This document shows, piece after piece, positions 1 through 9,348 of a DNA stretch of 64,000 bases. The notes beneath the pieces were generated by a model, which saw only the letters and a program-made list of their open reading frames with translations, was not told the DNA's origin and searched no databases. The position numbers and the translations under genes are program-made. Source of the DNA: Deltaproteobacteria bacterium (GTDB lineage: Bacteria > Myxococcota_A > Polyangia > Polyangiales > Polyangiaceae); assembly GCA_003235365.1 (NCBI GenBank), contig QJWJ01000522.1:1-64000 (forward strand). The letters run 5' to 3'. Positions within the stretch are counted from its first letter, which is position 1, and the number at the start of each line of letters is the position of its first letter.

Positions 1-2
1 CG

Positions 3-443
3 CCCATCCGACTGACCCAGGTGTTGCTCGACACGTACCTGTGGGTCCTATCTGGACTGCTGGTGACGGCCTACCTCGGAGGTTGGCAGGTGCCGGACCT
101 GATCGCTCCGCTGATGAAATCGCAAACGACGCTGGGCTTGTTGGTGTTCCAAACGAAACTGCTGGCCATTTTCGGTGCGGTCGTCTGGTTACGTCGAGTG
201 CTGCCCACGGTGAGCGAGCGGACGTTGGCTCCCGTGTTTTGGCGCTGGCTGCTCCCGCTCGGTCTGGCAGGCGCGGCGCTCGACCTGGTCTGGACGTCCG
301 GATCGTGGCCCGCCTGGCTCGAGACGTCCAGCACGTGGGCGTTGGTCAGCGGTAGCGTGGTCGCGTTGGCCGCGTTGCTCAATCGCATCGCTGCCGGGCG
401 CAAAGCTGCTGCCCATTCACTGGCAGTCAACCCCTGGCTGTAG
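3..443 (+). CDS. nuoH: NADH-quinone oxidoreductase subunit H, C-terminal part (partial at left edge)
   Basis: The frame is open from the left edge, so the gene begins outside the window; the GTG at 21 that the ORF track uses is probably internal. NuoH is the membrane subunit of complex I that forms the quinone-binding interface in the inner membrane. The segment LLVTAYLGGWQVPD matches the family's 'tLFLGGW' helix. The later stretch FGAVVWLRRVLPTV followed by WRWLLPLGLAG matches the C-terminal 'R-LPR-r-D--m---W---lPl' helix pair. At least three hydrophobic helices are visible. No other complex I subunit follows: the next gene is convergent, so this would be the 3' end of a nuo operon or a separate nuoH. 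The conserved Tyr-Asp of the last loop is replaced by a less typical sequence, so divergence is appreciable. Confidence 0.72.
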   Translation, partial: PIRLTQVLLDTYLWVLSGLLVTAYLGGWQVPDLIAPLMKSQTTLGLLVFQTKLLAIFGAVVWLRRVLPTVSERTLAPVFWRWLLPLGLAGAALDLVWTSGSWPAWLETSSTWALVSGSVVALAALLNRIAAGRKAAAHSLAVNPWL

Positions 444-455
444 ACGAGCCTCGAC

Positions 456-995
456 TCACGCGGCGTCGACGCAGCGCCGCACCGCGCGCTGCACCTCGAT
501 CAGGTCCATCGGATCGCCCGCTACGTTGAAACGCTGCACGAACGCGACGGACCCATCGGTAGCGACCACGAGCACACCACCTTGCTGCCACGGATCGCCG
601 CGCGTACCCTTCTGACGGAAACCGCGCTCATAGGCGCGCTTGGCGTGGCGGGTGCTGGTCGGGTTGACCGTGCTGAGTAACCCGCGACGCATCGCGAGCC
701 GTCGGTAGAGCAAGCGCCCCGGATCGGTGTACACATCGGCGTCGAGCTTGCTTTCGTCGCGGAACACCTGAGCGTGCAGGGGATTGCCGTTGCCGATGAC
801 GCACAAGCGCGCGCCAGACTGCACGACCAAGGGGGCGATGCTCATCAGATCCGCGGCTTGCTCGAAACACAGCAAGCAGCCGAAGTGCCGAACGAACCCG
901 ATGACCGCCGGACGGTCTTTCCACAGATCACCGAAGAACACTGGTCGCCCCTGTGGGGACAGCACCTCGATGTGAGCCAGCGAGCGTAGATTCAT
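456..995 (-). CDS. Peroxiredoxin-like (AhpC/TSA, PRXL2/SelL-type) protein
   Basis: A thioredoxin-fold protein of 179 aa. It starts with a short beta strand, then IGFVRHFGCLLCFEQA, giving a CxxC pair at Cys40 and Cys43 at the start of the first helix. This is the position of the redox motif in AhpC/TSA and in the PRXL2/SelL-like family, where CxxC or UxxC is typical. The C-terminal half carries the family's strand GGVLVVATDGSVAFVQRF and a 'GDP' turn. It is probably a cytosolic thiol peroxidase or reductase; substrate and electron donor are unknown. It is convergent with nuoH (12 bp apart). The start at 995 is the natural methionine before the fold. Confident of the fold, less so of the activity. 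Confidence 0.72.
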   Translation of the reverse strand: MNLRSLAHIEVLSPQGRPVFFGDLWKDRPAVIGFVRHFGCLLCFEQAADLMSIAPLVVQSGARLCVIGNGNPLHAQVFRDESKLDADVYTDPGRLLYRRLAMRRGLLSTVNPTSTRHAKRAYERGFRQKGTRGDPWQQGGVLVVATDGSVAFVQRFNVAGDPMDLIEVQRAVRRCVDAA

Positions 996-1441
996 TGCTA
1001 CCTTTCCCGATTCCGCCGACGAATCCTGTAGCGCGAACGGGGTATGGACAGAAGCCCTTTCGTCCCCCGAATCGGCACGAATGAAGCCTGGGGGACCTAG
1101 GAGTGAGGAAATGGCGCCCTGCCCGCGCAGACACCGTGAGCAGTCGAGTCCCGCGAGCTCTTTTTCTCAAGACTCCGCGGGTCCACCCGTTCACGAGAGG
1201 CAAGTCCGGCGGCGCGCCCCACGCCTCACGTGAGGCCGCGCACGGCCGACAGCGCGGTCATCGGCGCCGCCGCTGGCATGTTCCGCATGCGCGACGTGGA
1301 GGAGGAAGACCCCGTGCGCGGCGAGCGGCCCGCGGCGGGAGCCATCAGATACCCGTGTCAGGCGCCTGGAACCGGTCTGAGCCGCGTGGCGGCCGGGCTT
1401 GGCTCACCGTTCTTCTCAGCTCGGGCTCCCTGCCTCGTCCG
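996..1441. other. Intergenic region, 446 bp, no gene recognised
   Basis: This lies between the start of the redox protein (minus strand) and the 3' end of the acyltransferase. The ORFs listed here are Arg/Gly-rich shadows with no recognisable domain. It must hold the promoter of the redox-protein gene; no convincing -35/-10 pair or terminator could be assigned. Confidence 0.5.
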
Positions 1442-2266
1442 TCAATGTCCCGCGGCGGCGCGCAACTGACGCTCTTCTTCACCGAGCGCCATGATCGCGG
1501 CGCGAGTCTTGTTGGCAATTCTCTTGTAGACGCTCTGCGAGGCAGGGGCATCGAGCAGATCACCGAGGTCGATGGGCTCGCCGAACACGGTATGGATGTG
1601 TGTGCCCGTTCCATCGAAGTTGCTCTTGATCTGCCGCGGCAGGTCGTCGGGTAGCAACCCGTTCGTAAATACGGGAACGACGGGAACACGCGCCGCGTGA
1701 ATGAGCCGCCCCACACCGGTGCGCGCGGGCAGAAGCTTGTAGGGGTCGCCCTGATTGCGCGTCCCCTCGGGGTGGAACCCCACCAGGCATCCACCACGGG
1801 CGAGCAGCCAAGCTAGCTCGTCGAGACCCAGCATGTTCAGTTCACCGCGTGAGCGTTCGCGGTACATGGGTGGGTACATCGCGAAGAAGCTCATCACTCC
1901 GTTGACGAACAAGCCGAGCTTTCGCTCGTAAAAGAAGTTCGCGCGCACGGGGAAGACGATGCGCTGGGTCATCCCGTGCTGTACCATCCACGCGATGACG
2001 ACGTACAAGTCGAAGAAGCTGCGATGGTTGCACACGAGAATGCAGCTGTCGTCCGGTCCCAACTTCGGAAAGCGTTCGAAGTGGTGGAAGTGACGCAGCC
2101 GGGACGTCGCTAGCTCAATCCAGCGCGTGCCGACGTGCTTCTGCAGCCAAGTCAAACTCGACGCGAACTTGCCGCGTTCGAAACTCTGAGACACCAGCCG
2201 AAGGTATCTCAGCTCCTTCGGAGTCAGGACCTCCTGCGCGCGCTCGATCAGCTGCGGGCGGTTCAC
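1442..2266 (-). CDS. 1-acyl-sn-glycerol-3-phosphate acyltransferase (PlsC family)
   Basis: An acyltransferase of the PlsC/LPLAT superfamily (274 aa) that transfers a fatty-acyl group to lysophosphatidic acid or a related acceptor at the inner face of the membrane. The catalytic NHxxxxD motif is present as NHRSFFD (N80-D86). The acceptor-binding block appears as FHPEGTRNQG, and the PVVPV strand of motif IV follows. The N-terminal ~60 residues are a helical extension. The start codon overlaps the stop of the upstream SseB-like gene by 4 bp (ATGA), which indicates translational coupling in a two-gene operon. Family assignment is firm; whether it is the housekeeping PlsC or a dedicated acyltransferase cannot be decided. 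Confidence 0.88.
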   Translation of the reverse strand: MNRPQLIERAQEVLTPKELRYLRLVSQSFERGKFASSLTWLQKHVGTRWIELATSRLRHFHHFERFPKLGPDDSCILVCNHRSFFDLYVVIAWMVQHGMTQRIVFPVRANFFYERKLGLFVNGVMSFFAMYPPMYRERSRGELNMLGLDELAWLLARGGCLVGFHPEGTRNQGDPYKLLPARTGVGRLIHAARVPVVPVFTNGLLPDDLPRQIKSNFDGTGTHIHTVFGEPIDLGDLLDAPASQSVYKRIANKTRAAIMALGEEERQLRAAAGH

Positions 2267-3078
2267 GAAGTGACCTCCGCAGGCGTCGAGAACATCACGT
2301 CGATGTAGCCGGGTTCGGGGATCTTGCCGTCGAGCGCGGCAAAGAGCGCCGAACTGAGCGTGGCGCGATCGACAGAAAACTCTTCGTCGGTTTCCAGAGT
2401 CAGCGTCGGGTGAGGCTCCAAGTCGCGCTCTGCGTTGAACGTCTGCTCGATCCGGTAACCAGTAACCCCAGCGTGATCGGCGATGCAGGCTTCAATCGCG
2501 CGAATGAACTCGGGCGCTGGCGGGGTTTCGAGTTCGGCGACGAGCACTTTCTCGCTGGGGTCGTGCGGAATGTCGGCGACGTAACCGACCAGCGGCAATG
2601 GTTGCCCTTGACACAGCGAGCCCAACTCGTGCCGCTGCAACAGCAACTCGCATTCGTCGGACGGGTTGATGACAGCGCCAAGTACGGTGTTGCCGTCGAT
2701 CAACTGAAGTGCGAGGTCCAATGCCGTTCTGGCAGGCAGCGTACAGTATTCGAGCGCCTCGCCATCCGTCGTCCACTCCAGGAATTCGCCCACGGAACGC
2801 AGCACGTCAGCATCCGAAAACAGCGGAACGAACGTCTCGCCGTCGGGGCTCGAGAGCAAATGCGGCACGAGTTTGACTTCGCCCGAGTCGGGCTGCACGG
2901 CCTCGCCGATCGGAACGCCGTCGATGGGCTTGGCCAAGGGTACCAACAGCCCGCCTTCATCGAGAGCGGCTGCGAGCGGGGCGACGTCGCGACGCAAACC
3001 GCGGCGCGCACGACGGATCAAGTCCGTCAGATCCGTCAATTCAAACTGGGGAGATTCCGTACTGGATTGTTCGGTCAT
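2263..3078 (-). CDS. SseB-like N-terminal domain protein
   Basis: A cytosolic protein of 271 aa resembling the SseB (enhanced serine sensitivity) family. It has an N-terminal domain with the family's VPLFSDADVLRSV motif ('v-vFtd---l') and a C-terminal half resembling the SseB C-terminal domain. The biochemical role of SseB is not settled. I chose the ATG at 3078 (MTEQSSTE) over the longer ORF of the track, whose first 42 residues are Arg-rich and unlike the family. Its stop overlaps the start of the plsC-like gene by 4 bp. No signal peptide or membrane segment is present. Confidence 0.62.
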   Translation of the reverse strand: MTEQSSTESPQFELTDLTDLIRRARRGLRRDVAPLAAALDEGGLLVPLAKPIDGVPIGEAVQPDSGEVKLVPHLLSSPDGETFVPLFSDADVLRSVGEFLEWTTDGEALEYCTLPARTALDLALQLIDGNTVLGAVINPSDECELLLQRHELGSLCQGQPLPLVGYVADIPHDPSEKVLVAELETPPAPEFIRAIEACIADHAGVTGYRIEQTFNAERDLEPHPTLTLETDEEFSVDRATLSSALFAALDGKIPEPGYIDVMFSTPAEVTS

Positions 3079-3414
3079 CGGTCCTTGCGTCGAGCGCCGT
3101 GCTATCACGGCGCCATCGGGTGTGTCGTGGAGATTCGGTCGCCGCGCTCGCACGGCGAGGACGGCAACACTGCGCCTCGAAACGTCGTGTCGGCGTCGTT
3201 CCAACGCGACGACAGCAGCCAGTGGCCCGCGTGCGGCGCGTCCTTCGGCACGGGTATACGTGGGCCACTAGATCCTGTCGAGACGAGGACGGTGCGACTG
3301 AAAACCGAGGCGGACTTGGCCGCGCGGCCCGGTCGGCGGCGCGAAGCCGCTGACCGGCAGGCGAGGTCACCAAAGTCGCAAGTTTGACGTCTTGTGGTAC
3401 GAGTCGAGGTTCAG
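3079..3414. other. Divergent intergenic region (SseB-like / P-type ATPase)
   Basis: 336 bp between two divergently transcribed genes, so it should hold both promoters. An Arg-rich ORF across it on the plus strand (2410..3387) is a shadow of the SseB-like gene. No promoter with good spacing, operator or riboswitch could be identified. Confidence 0.45.
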
Positions 3415-6400
3415 ATGAAGGTTCTGCAGGTCGCCCGCCGTGTCGGCAAATTGTTCAGAAAACGAGATAGGCGCCTGAGCGTCGGAGCTCGTCGCGGACA
3501 CGTCGAATTGCGGGAACTGGCCGCCGAAGAGCTCGGGCCGCTGGTCGATGCGCTCCACTCGCTGGTGTCGACGTTGCCCGAGATGGAATGGGTGGAAGTC
3601 AACGCGCACACGGGCCGAGTCGTCTTCGCTTACGAAGAGCACGCCTTTGACGGAGACGACCTCGAATCGTTCGTGGCTCAAGCCGAACGCACGGCGCAAG
3701 TCACGCGCGCAGCGTTTCGAGAGCGCCACGATCATCCCGCCGACTGGGAACCGGGTGCACAGATGCTGGTCGAGCTCACCGCCGACCTGGTCTCGATGTT
3801 GGTTGGGGCAGGCCTGCGCGTCTCGCCGTTTCCCGCAATGCCGTTCAGCGGCAACGGCGTCGCACTGCTATCGCTCGTTCGAAGCACCCAGCGTCTTCGC
3901 CAAGGGCTGGACGCGCGCCTGGGTTGGGAGCGCGCTGACTTCTTGATGAGTCTGCTCAATTCCGCGACTCAGGCTGCAGCGCAACGACCGATGAGCTCCA
4001 TGGTCGACGGCCTGCACAAGTACAGCTTGCTTCGGGAGTTCCAAAGCCGGCGCGACACCTGGGCGACGCGCGAGTTGGAGCTCTGCAAGGTCTCGGCCCG
4101 TCCAGTCGTCGGCGACGAAACGAGCCCACTTCGCCCCTGCCCCCTGCCGCCAGGGCCGATTGAAGAGTATGCCGAGCGCGCTTGGGCCGTATCTCTGGCC
4201 GGCTTCGGCTTGAGCTTCGTCACCACCCGTAGCTTCCAGCGCGCGGTCGCGGCGCTGTTCGGTGGCCTCCCGCGCCCGGCGCGAATCGGCCGCGAGGTGT
4301 TCGCCACCCAACTCGCCCGTCAACTCGCGAGCCGCGGTCTGCTCGTACTTCAACCAGAGATGCTGCGCCGGCTCGATCGCCTCGATTGCCTGGTGATCCA
4401 AGGAGACTTGGTCGCCGGCGATCGCTTCGTGCTCGGCGGCTTGTTCACGGAAGACCCGGAAGAAGCCCCCGCGGCACGCGCTCGGATCCGCGCGATGTTC
4501 GACAGCGAACGCCCCCTTCAAGCCGCGGTGGACGGCCTGTGGGTACTTCGCCCTTGGAGCACCAGCCGTGCCAGCATCGACATCCAGCTGCAAGAGAAAG
4601 GGCGTGAGCGCCTCGGCCTGGGTGGTCTGGTCTTGTCCCTCGAACGCGCCGACCGCGTCGTGGCGCTGGCTGAAGTCGAAATCCTCGCTCGGACCGGCGC
4701 CGAAGAGCTCATCACCGCGGCCCACGACGCTCAGATCCGCGTCGTCATCGCGTCCTCCGACGAGTCGATCGTCGACCGCCTCCACGCCGACGACGTCATA
4801 CCACAGCAAGAGGGCGTGCGAGCGGGCATTCGTCGTTTGCAGCGCGAAGGACATACGGTCGCACTCGTAGCCACCGGTAACTCTGAGGGGCTACCGCTGG
4901 CGGACGTCAGCATCGGGCTGATGCGCGACAGTGAGCCGACGCCGTGGGCCGCAGGGCTAATCTGCCACAAGACCCTCGACGACGTTCAGTTTCTCGTTCA
5001 CGCCAGCCGTCGCGCACGGCGCCTGAGCAAGCAAGCCGTGAACGTCGCGCTGGGTGCGGCGAGCTTCGGCGCCTTGGTCTCTGCAGGTGGCTTGCTGCGA
5101 CTGACGACACGGCGTGTGGTGTTCGTCGTCAACGCTGCGAGCTTGATCTCGATGGCCAACGGCTACCGCCACTCGGCGCAGCTGCAGCGCCTGCTGTTGC
5201 CGACACCTCGCGATCCCACGCCGTGGCATGCGCTGGACGCGCAAGGCGTGCTCGCTCGCTTGGGTAGCGGCGTCGACGGCTTGACGCGCAACGAAGTCGT
5301 TCGGCGCGCGCCCAACACCCAACTGCGGCTGACCGCCTTCGAGGAACTCGGCGAAGCGGTCTCCGACGAACTGTTCAACCCGTTGGCTCCGCTGCTCGCC
5401 GCTGGCGCCGGATTGTCGGCGGTCGTCGGTTCGTTGGCGGATGCGACGATGGTCGCGGGTGTGGTGGTGCTCAACGCCGTGGTCGGCGGGGGGCAGCGCT
5501 ATCGCACCGAGAAGAAGATACGCCAGCTGACCAACGCCGAACCGCCGAGAGCTCGCGTGCGTCGGGAAGGCCAGGAGCACGTCGTCGACGCCTCCGCATT
5601 GGTCAAGGGTGACTTGGTTCTGCTCTCCCCAGGAGACGTGGTCCCCGCCGACTGCCGCATCGTGGAGGCGAACTCCCTCGAGATCGACGCCTCGTCGCTG
5701 ACGGGCGAGTCGTTGCCGGTGCGCAAACGCAAAGATCCATCCTTCGAAGCCAACATCGCCGACCGCGATTCGATGGTCTACGAGGGTACCGCGGTTGCCT
5801 CCGGACGCGCCCTGGCAGTCGTCGTGACCACGGGCCTCGAAACCGAAGCGCGTCGCGGCGGCACCGTCGCCAAACGCACTCGCACCGAGGGCGGCGTGGA
5901 GCGACGTCTGCGCGACTTGATGGATCTGACCGGTCCCGTGGCGTTGGCCGCGGGCATCGGTGTGGTCGGGGGGGGTCTGCTGCGTGGGCGCAAGCTGCAA
6001 GAGCTGGTCGGGTCGGGGGTGAGCTTGGCGGTCGCGTCGGTTCCCGAAGGATTACCGCTACTGGCGACGGCCGCACAACTCGCTGCCGCCCAGCGCCTGA
6101 GCACGAAGAGCGCCTTGGTTCGCAATGGTCGTTCGATCGAGGCGCTAGGACGCGTCGACGTGATCTGTCTGGACAAAACCGGGACGCTGACCGAGGGACG
6201 CATCGAGTTGGCCTTCGTCAGCGACGGTCGCCTGCAAGAATCGCCGAGTCGTCTCGGCGAGTCACGGCAGAAGATCCTGGGTGCGGCGCTGCGCGCCAGC
6301 CCGGATCCCGAACTGTTCCCCGAACACGACCCGACCGACGCCGCCCTGTATCGCGCCGCGACGGCCAGCGGCGCATCGCAGTCGACGAACGCCGACGAGT

Positions 6401-7851
6401 GGTCGCTTTTCTCGGAGCTGTCCTTCGAATCCGACCGCAGCTATCACGCTGCCGCCGGCTACGTCACCGACGGCTACTTGCTGTCACTCAAAGGAGCCCC
6501 CGAAGTGGTGCTGCCCTTGTGCAGCAGCTGGCGCAAGGGCGACGAAAAGTTGGAGCTGACCGACGGCCTACGCAGTCAGTTGGCAAAAGAAGTGCAAAAC
6601 ATGGCGCGCCGCGGCCTCAGAGTGTTGGCCGTCGCGGAAGGTAACCCCAAGGAATACTTGGGGGAACTGTCCCCGGAGAAGCTCGACAAGGAATCGATGA
6701 GCTTCTTGGGGTTCCTGGCGTTCACCGATCCCGTCAGACCGAGTGCCCGCGCTGCCGTTCACGGTCTACGGCGTGCTGGTGTTCGAACCGTGATGCTCAC
6801 CGGAGATCATCCGAGCACCGCCGAAGCAATCGCGTCGGAACTGGGGCTGACGGAACACCTCGAAGTGATGTCCGGCGGGGACCTCGCCGAAGTCGACGAT
6901 GCGCGACTCGAACAGCTCAGTCGCGACGTTTCCGTCTTTGCCCGAGTGACCCCAGCGCAAAAGGTCCGCCTCGTACGCGCGTTGCAGCGCACCGGCTGCG
7001 TGGTGGCCATGGTCGGCGACGGCGCGAACGACGCCCCAGCGATTCGCTTGGCGGACGTTGGCGTCGCCATTGGTGAACAGAGCACGGCAGCCGCGCGCAA
7101 CGCCGCAGACATCGTACTGACCGATGGGCGCATCGAAACACTGGTTACGGCAATTGCCGAAGGACGTGCGATGTGGGCGTCGGTCCGCGACGCGGTCTCC
7201 ATCTTGCTCGGTGGCAACTTCGGCGAAATTGGCTTCACGACGGCCGTCGGCTTGTTGTCGGGTCGGCCTCCGCTCAACGCGCGACAGTTGCTCTTGGTCA
7301 ACTTGCTCACCGACGTCGCTCCTGCGATGGCGATCGCGCTGCGGCCACCTTCGACGGCCACTTTGGAGAACCTCGCGCTCGCCGGACCGGAAGCGACCCT
7401 CGGTAAGCCTTTGACCCGCGAAATCGCTGCTCGCGCGGCTCTCACGGCACTGGGCGCAGGCTCGGCGTGGACGGTTGCACGATTGACCGGCGGCCGCGAG
7501 CGCGCACGCACGGTGGCCCTGGCGGCACTGGTCGGAACCCAACTCGGGCAGACGATGCGTTCAGGTCAAGGGAGCCGCGGCGTCATGGCTACGGGTGTGG
7601 GTTCGGCGGCACTCCTCGCCGCCATCATTCAAACCCCTGGGCTCAGCCACTTCTTCGGTTGTCGTCCACTCGGTCCGATCGGTTGGGGCACGGCGATCGG
7701 CGCTTCCGCCGTCGCATCCAGCTTGCCTGGCCTTTCGAAGATCGTGGCGGAGTGGTTGTCCGAGCGCGTGGGCTCCGAGTCGGCGAACCAAGTCGGGGAC
7801 ACCACCCCGCCCGTCCTGGTCGAAGGAAGCGCCTCATCCGAGGCGTTCTGA
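3415..7851 (+). CDS. Cation-translocating P-type ATPase, double length (CtpI-like)
   Basis: A very large P-type ATPase (1478 aa, against 650-950 for ordinary ones). The C-terminal half is a complete pump. It has the actuator TGES (T763), membrane motif PEGLP (P877) as in P2-type pumps, the phosphorylation motif DKTGTLTE (D920), a TGDHP motif, the hinge GDGANDAP (G1201) and closing transmembrane helices. The N-terminal half (about residues 1-600) begins with an HMA-like segment. It continues with a region (about 418-555) that mirrors the hinge part of the P domain but lacks the catalytic residues. This arrangement recalls mycobacterial CtpI. The transported ion is unknown. I chose ATG 3415, preceded by GAGG at 5 nt, over GTG 3394, which has no ribosome site. 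Confidence 0.85.
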   Translation: MKVLQVARRVGKLFRKRDRRLSVGARRGHVELRELAAEELGPLVDALHSLVSTLPEMEWVEVNAHTGRVVFAYEEHAFDGDDLESFVAQAERTAQVTRAAFRERHDHPADWEPGAQMLVELTADLVSMLVGAGLRVSPFPAMPFSGNGVALLSLVRSTQRLRQGLDARLGWERADFLMSLLNSATQAAAQRPMSSMVDGLHKYSLLREFQSRRDTWATRELELCKVSARPVVGDETSPLRPCPLPPGPIEEYAERAWAVSLAGFGLSFVTTRSFQRAVAALFGGLPRPARIGREVFATQLARQLASRGLLVLQPEMLRRLDRLDCLVIQGDLVAGDRFVLGGLFTEDPEEAPAARARIRAMFDSERPLQAAVDGLWVLRPWSTSRASIDIQLQEKGRERLGLGGLVLSLERADRVVALAEVEILARTGAEELITAAHDAQIRVVIASSDESIVDRLHADDVIPQQEGVRAGIRRLQREGHTVALVATGNSEGLPLADVSIGLMRDSEPTPWAAGLICHKTLDDVQFLVHASRRARRLSKQAVNVALGAASFGALVSAGGLLRLTTRRVVFVVNAASLISMANGYRHSAQLQRLLLPTPRDPTPWHALDAQGVLARLGSGVDGLTRNEVVRRAPNTQLRLTAFEELGEAVSDELFNPLAPLLAAGAGLSAVVGSLADATMVAGVVVLNAVVGGGQRYRTEKKIRQLTNAEPPRARVRREGQEHVVDASALVKGDLVLLSPGDVVPADCRIVEANSLEIDASSLTGESLPVRKRKDPSFEANIADRDSMVYEGTAVASGRALAVVVTTGLETEARRGGTVAKRTRTEGGVERRLRDLMDLTGPVALAAGIGVVGGGLLRGRKLQELVGSGVSLAVASVPEGLPLLATAAQLAAAQRLSTKSALVRNGRSIEALGRVDVICLDKTGTLTEGRIELAFVSDGRLQESPSRLGESRQKILGAALRASPDPELFPEHDPTDAALYRAATASGASQSTNADEWSLFSELSFESDRSYHAAAGYVTDGYLLSLKGAPEVVLPLCSSWRKGDEKLELTDGLRSQLAKEVQNMARRGLRVLAVAEGNPKEYLGELSPEKLDKESMSFLGFLAFTDPVRPSARAAVHGLRRAGVRTVMLTGDHPSTAEAIASELGLTEHLEVMSGGDLAEVDDARLEQLSRDVSVFARVTPAQKVRLVRALQRTGCVVAMVGDGANDAPAIRLADVGVAIGEQSTAAARNAADIVLTDGRIETLVTAIAEGRAMWASVRDAVSILLGGNFGEIGFTTAVGLLSGRPPLNARQLLLVNLLTDVAPAMAIALRPPSTATLENLALAGPEATLGKPLTREIAARAALTALGAGSAWTVARLTGGRERARTVALAALVGTQLGQTMRSGQGSRGVMATGVGSAALLAAIIQTPGLSHFFGCRPLGPIGWGTAIGASAVASSLPGLSKIVAEWLSERVGSESANQVGDTTPPVLVEGSASSEAF

Positions 7852-7926
7852 CCGCCTGGTCACTTGCCGCGCGCACCGAGGAGGGGCCCCTCACCCAACC
7901 GGGCTGATGATTGATCACAGCCCGCT

Positions 7927-7942
7927 CCCAGCATACGCTGGG
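7927..7942. terminator. Short hairpin between convergent genes
   Basis: CCCAGC-ATAC-GCTGGG is a perfect 6-bp stem with a 4-nt loop between the convergent ATPase and glycosyltransferase-like genes. A 12-bp palindrome, GAGGGGCCCCTC, lies about 45 bp upstream. There is no T-run, so it is only a candidate terminator for either strand. Confidence 0.35.
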
Positions 7943-7981
7943 TGGCAGCGAGGTTGCTGGTGCTCGCGCACGTCGCGGAGA

Positions 7982-9145
7982 TCATCGGCGGTGAATCGCG
8001 CGGCGGGCGTGGTCGAGCAGGCCCTGGGCCTTGCGGCTCCCACGTTGACCCAACGCATCCACTTCGACGCGCAGCGAGTCCATTCTGCCGAGACTCACTG
8101 CCGCGCCAGCGGTAGCCGCAAGCTCGCCCAAGTACGACAGCATCTCCGGCGATGATCGTAGCAGGCTACCATCAGCATGGCACAGGTCCGACGGCGCGAG
8201 CCCTGCTGCGTGAGACGGGAGCTTCATCGCCAAATCCTCGGTATCGAGTGGGCCCTGCCACACGACTCCCAGCTTCTCGTAGACCCCAGCCAACGCATCG
8301 ATGAGCCGCGGCACGGTGTGTATCTCGCCCGCGCCCTGACGCAGACGCGCGACGTCCAATTCGACAGCGCGCTCGAGCCAAGCGCAAATCGCCGTAGCCG
8401 CTTCAGCTTCGTCGCCAAAGAGACGCACACCTTCCTCGATACGTGTCGGCAGGCAACCGTCGAAGTCATCGCGCGGCAGGACAGCGCCGGCGCCGCACAA
8501 CAACGCCTCACCGATCTGCCGAGCCGCGCCGTCATACGCCGAGGCGAGGAATAGGACACGGGTGGCAGCGAGCAGCCACGCCAGGTCGCGCCGCGGCAGC
8601 GCGAACGGTGCCGAGGCTCCCTCGAACACCGTCAAGGCGATCTGCTGGCGTTCCTGAGCGCTGAACAGCTCGCGGTAGAGCGCACGATGATCGTGCCCCG
8701 TCGCAGTGCCCCCACCCGATGCGCAGCACAGTACCCAGGCGCGCGTCTGGGGACGCCGATCTTTGACGACACGCAATGCTCGAAGCACCTGGCGCGTGTC
8801 CTGGCGGCCCGGTCCCGAGCATACGGCCAGTACGTCCCAATGCTTGTCGACGTTGCGCGCCTGAAAATAACCGGGAACGAAGTGGCTGCAATCGAACGGC
8901 ACGCGTTCGACGGGCCCGTCAAACGTCACACTTCGATTCGGAGCAAAGTGAAAGTCGACCCAAGGCGCAGATTCGTAACTCCGGGCGGATTGCCCGTGAT
9001 GTATGGCGATACAGTAACGCTCCTTGACCCGCGAAACGACTTTCGAGAAGGCGCGCACAGGGGTCCTCACCAGCTCTTGCTCACGATGAGAGAGCACGAG
9101 CAGTCCCTTGCTCTGACCCTGGGGGGGCTTCATCACGAAAGCCAC
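7982..9145 (-). CDS. Glycosyltransferase-like protein (GT4-type C-terminal half)
   Basis: A 387-aa protein with weak resemblance to group-1 glycosyltransferases. The middle has a strand followed by a conserved turn (DVLAVCSGPGRQD), as at the start of the GT-B C-terminal Rossmann domain. The later part LAATRVLFLASAYDGAARQIGEALLCG-G resembles the donor-binding 'a-v-vlpS--Eg----EAla-G' block. No signal peptide or transmembrane segment is evident. The start is decided by the sequence: AGGAGG lies 8 nt before the GTG at 9145, so the extra 30 residues of the track's ORF are unlikely to be translated. Substrate and pathway are unknown, and it stands alone on its strand. It could instead be a GT-B fold protein without transferase activity. 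Confidence 0.55.
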   Translation of the reverse strand: MAFVMKPPQGQSKGLLVLSHREQELVRTPVRAFSKVVSRVKERYCIAIHHGQSARSYESAPWVDFHFAPNRSVTFDGPVERVPFDCSHFVPGYFQARNVDKHWDVLAVCSGPGRQDTRQVLRALRVVKDRRPQTRAWVLCCASGGGTATGHDHRALYRELFSAQERQQIALTVFEGASAPFALPRRDLAWLLAATRVLFLASAYDGAARQIGEALLCGAGAVLPRDDFDGCLPTRIEEGVRLFGDEAEAATAICAWLERAVELDVARLRQGAGEIHTVPRLIDALAGVYEKLGVVWQGPLDTEDLAMKLPSHAAGLAPSDLCHADGSLLRSSPEMLSYLGELAATAGAAVSLGRMDSLRVEVDALGQRGSRKAQGLLDHARRAIHRR

Positions 9146-9348
9146 GCAACATTCCTCCTGGTCGATCGGGCACGCATCGCGCCGCTGGGTGTAGCGGCAA
9201 CAGGGCGAGCGAAGCCACACAAATCCATTCGCCAACGCCTAGCACTTCGCCTCGGCGCGCGAAGACGGTGACCGGAAGCCAGCTCAGTGGGGAGTGCCTA
9301 CTGCAGCATGAGTTGATCACACCGCGGAGTGGCCCACTGGCCCCTTGT

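Noticed and set aside
1103-1654. 183-aa plus-strand ORF across the gap and the acyltransferase end
   Set aside because: Overlaps the certain plsC-like gene on the other strand; Arg-rich shadow.
2410-3387. 325-aa plus-strand ORF antisense to the SseB-like gene
   Set aside because: Shadow of the real gene: no domain, Arg/Gln-rich sequence, no ribosome site.
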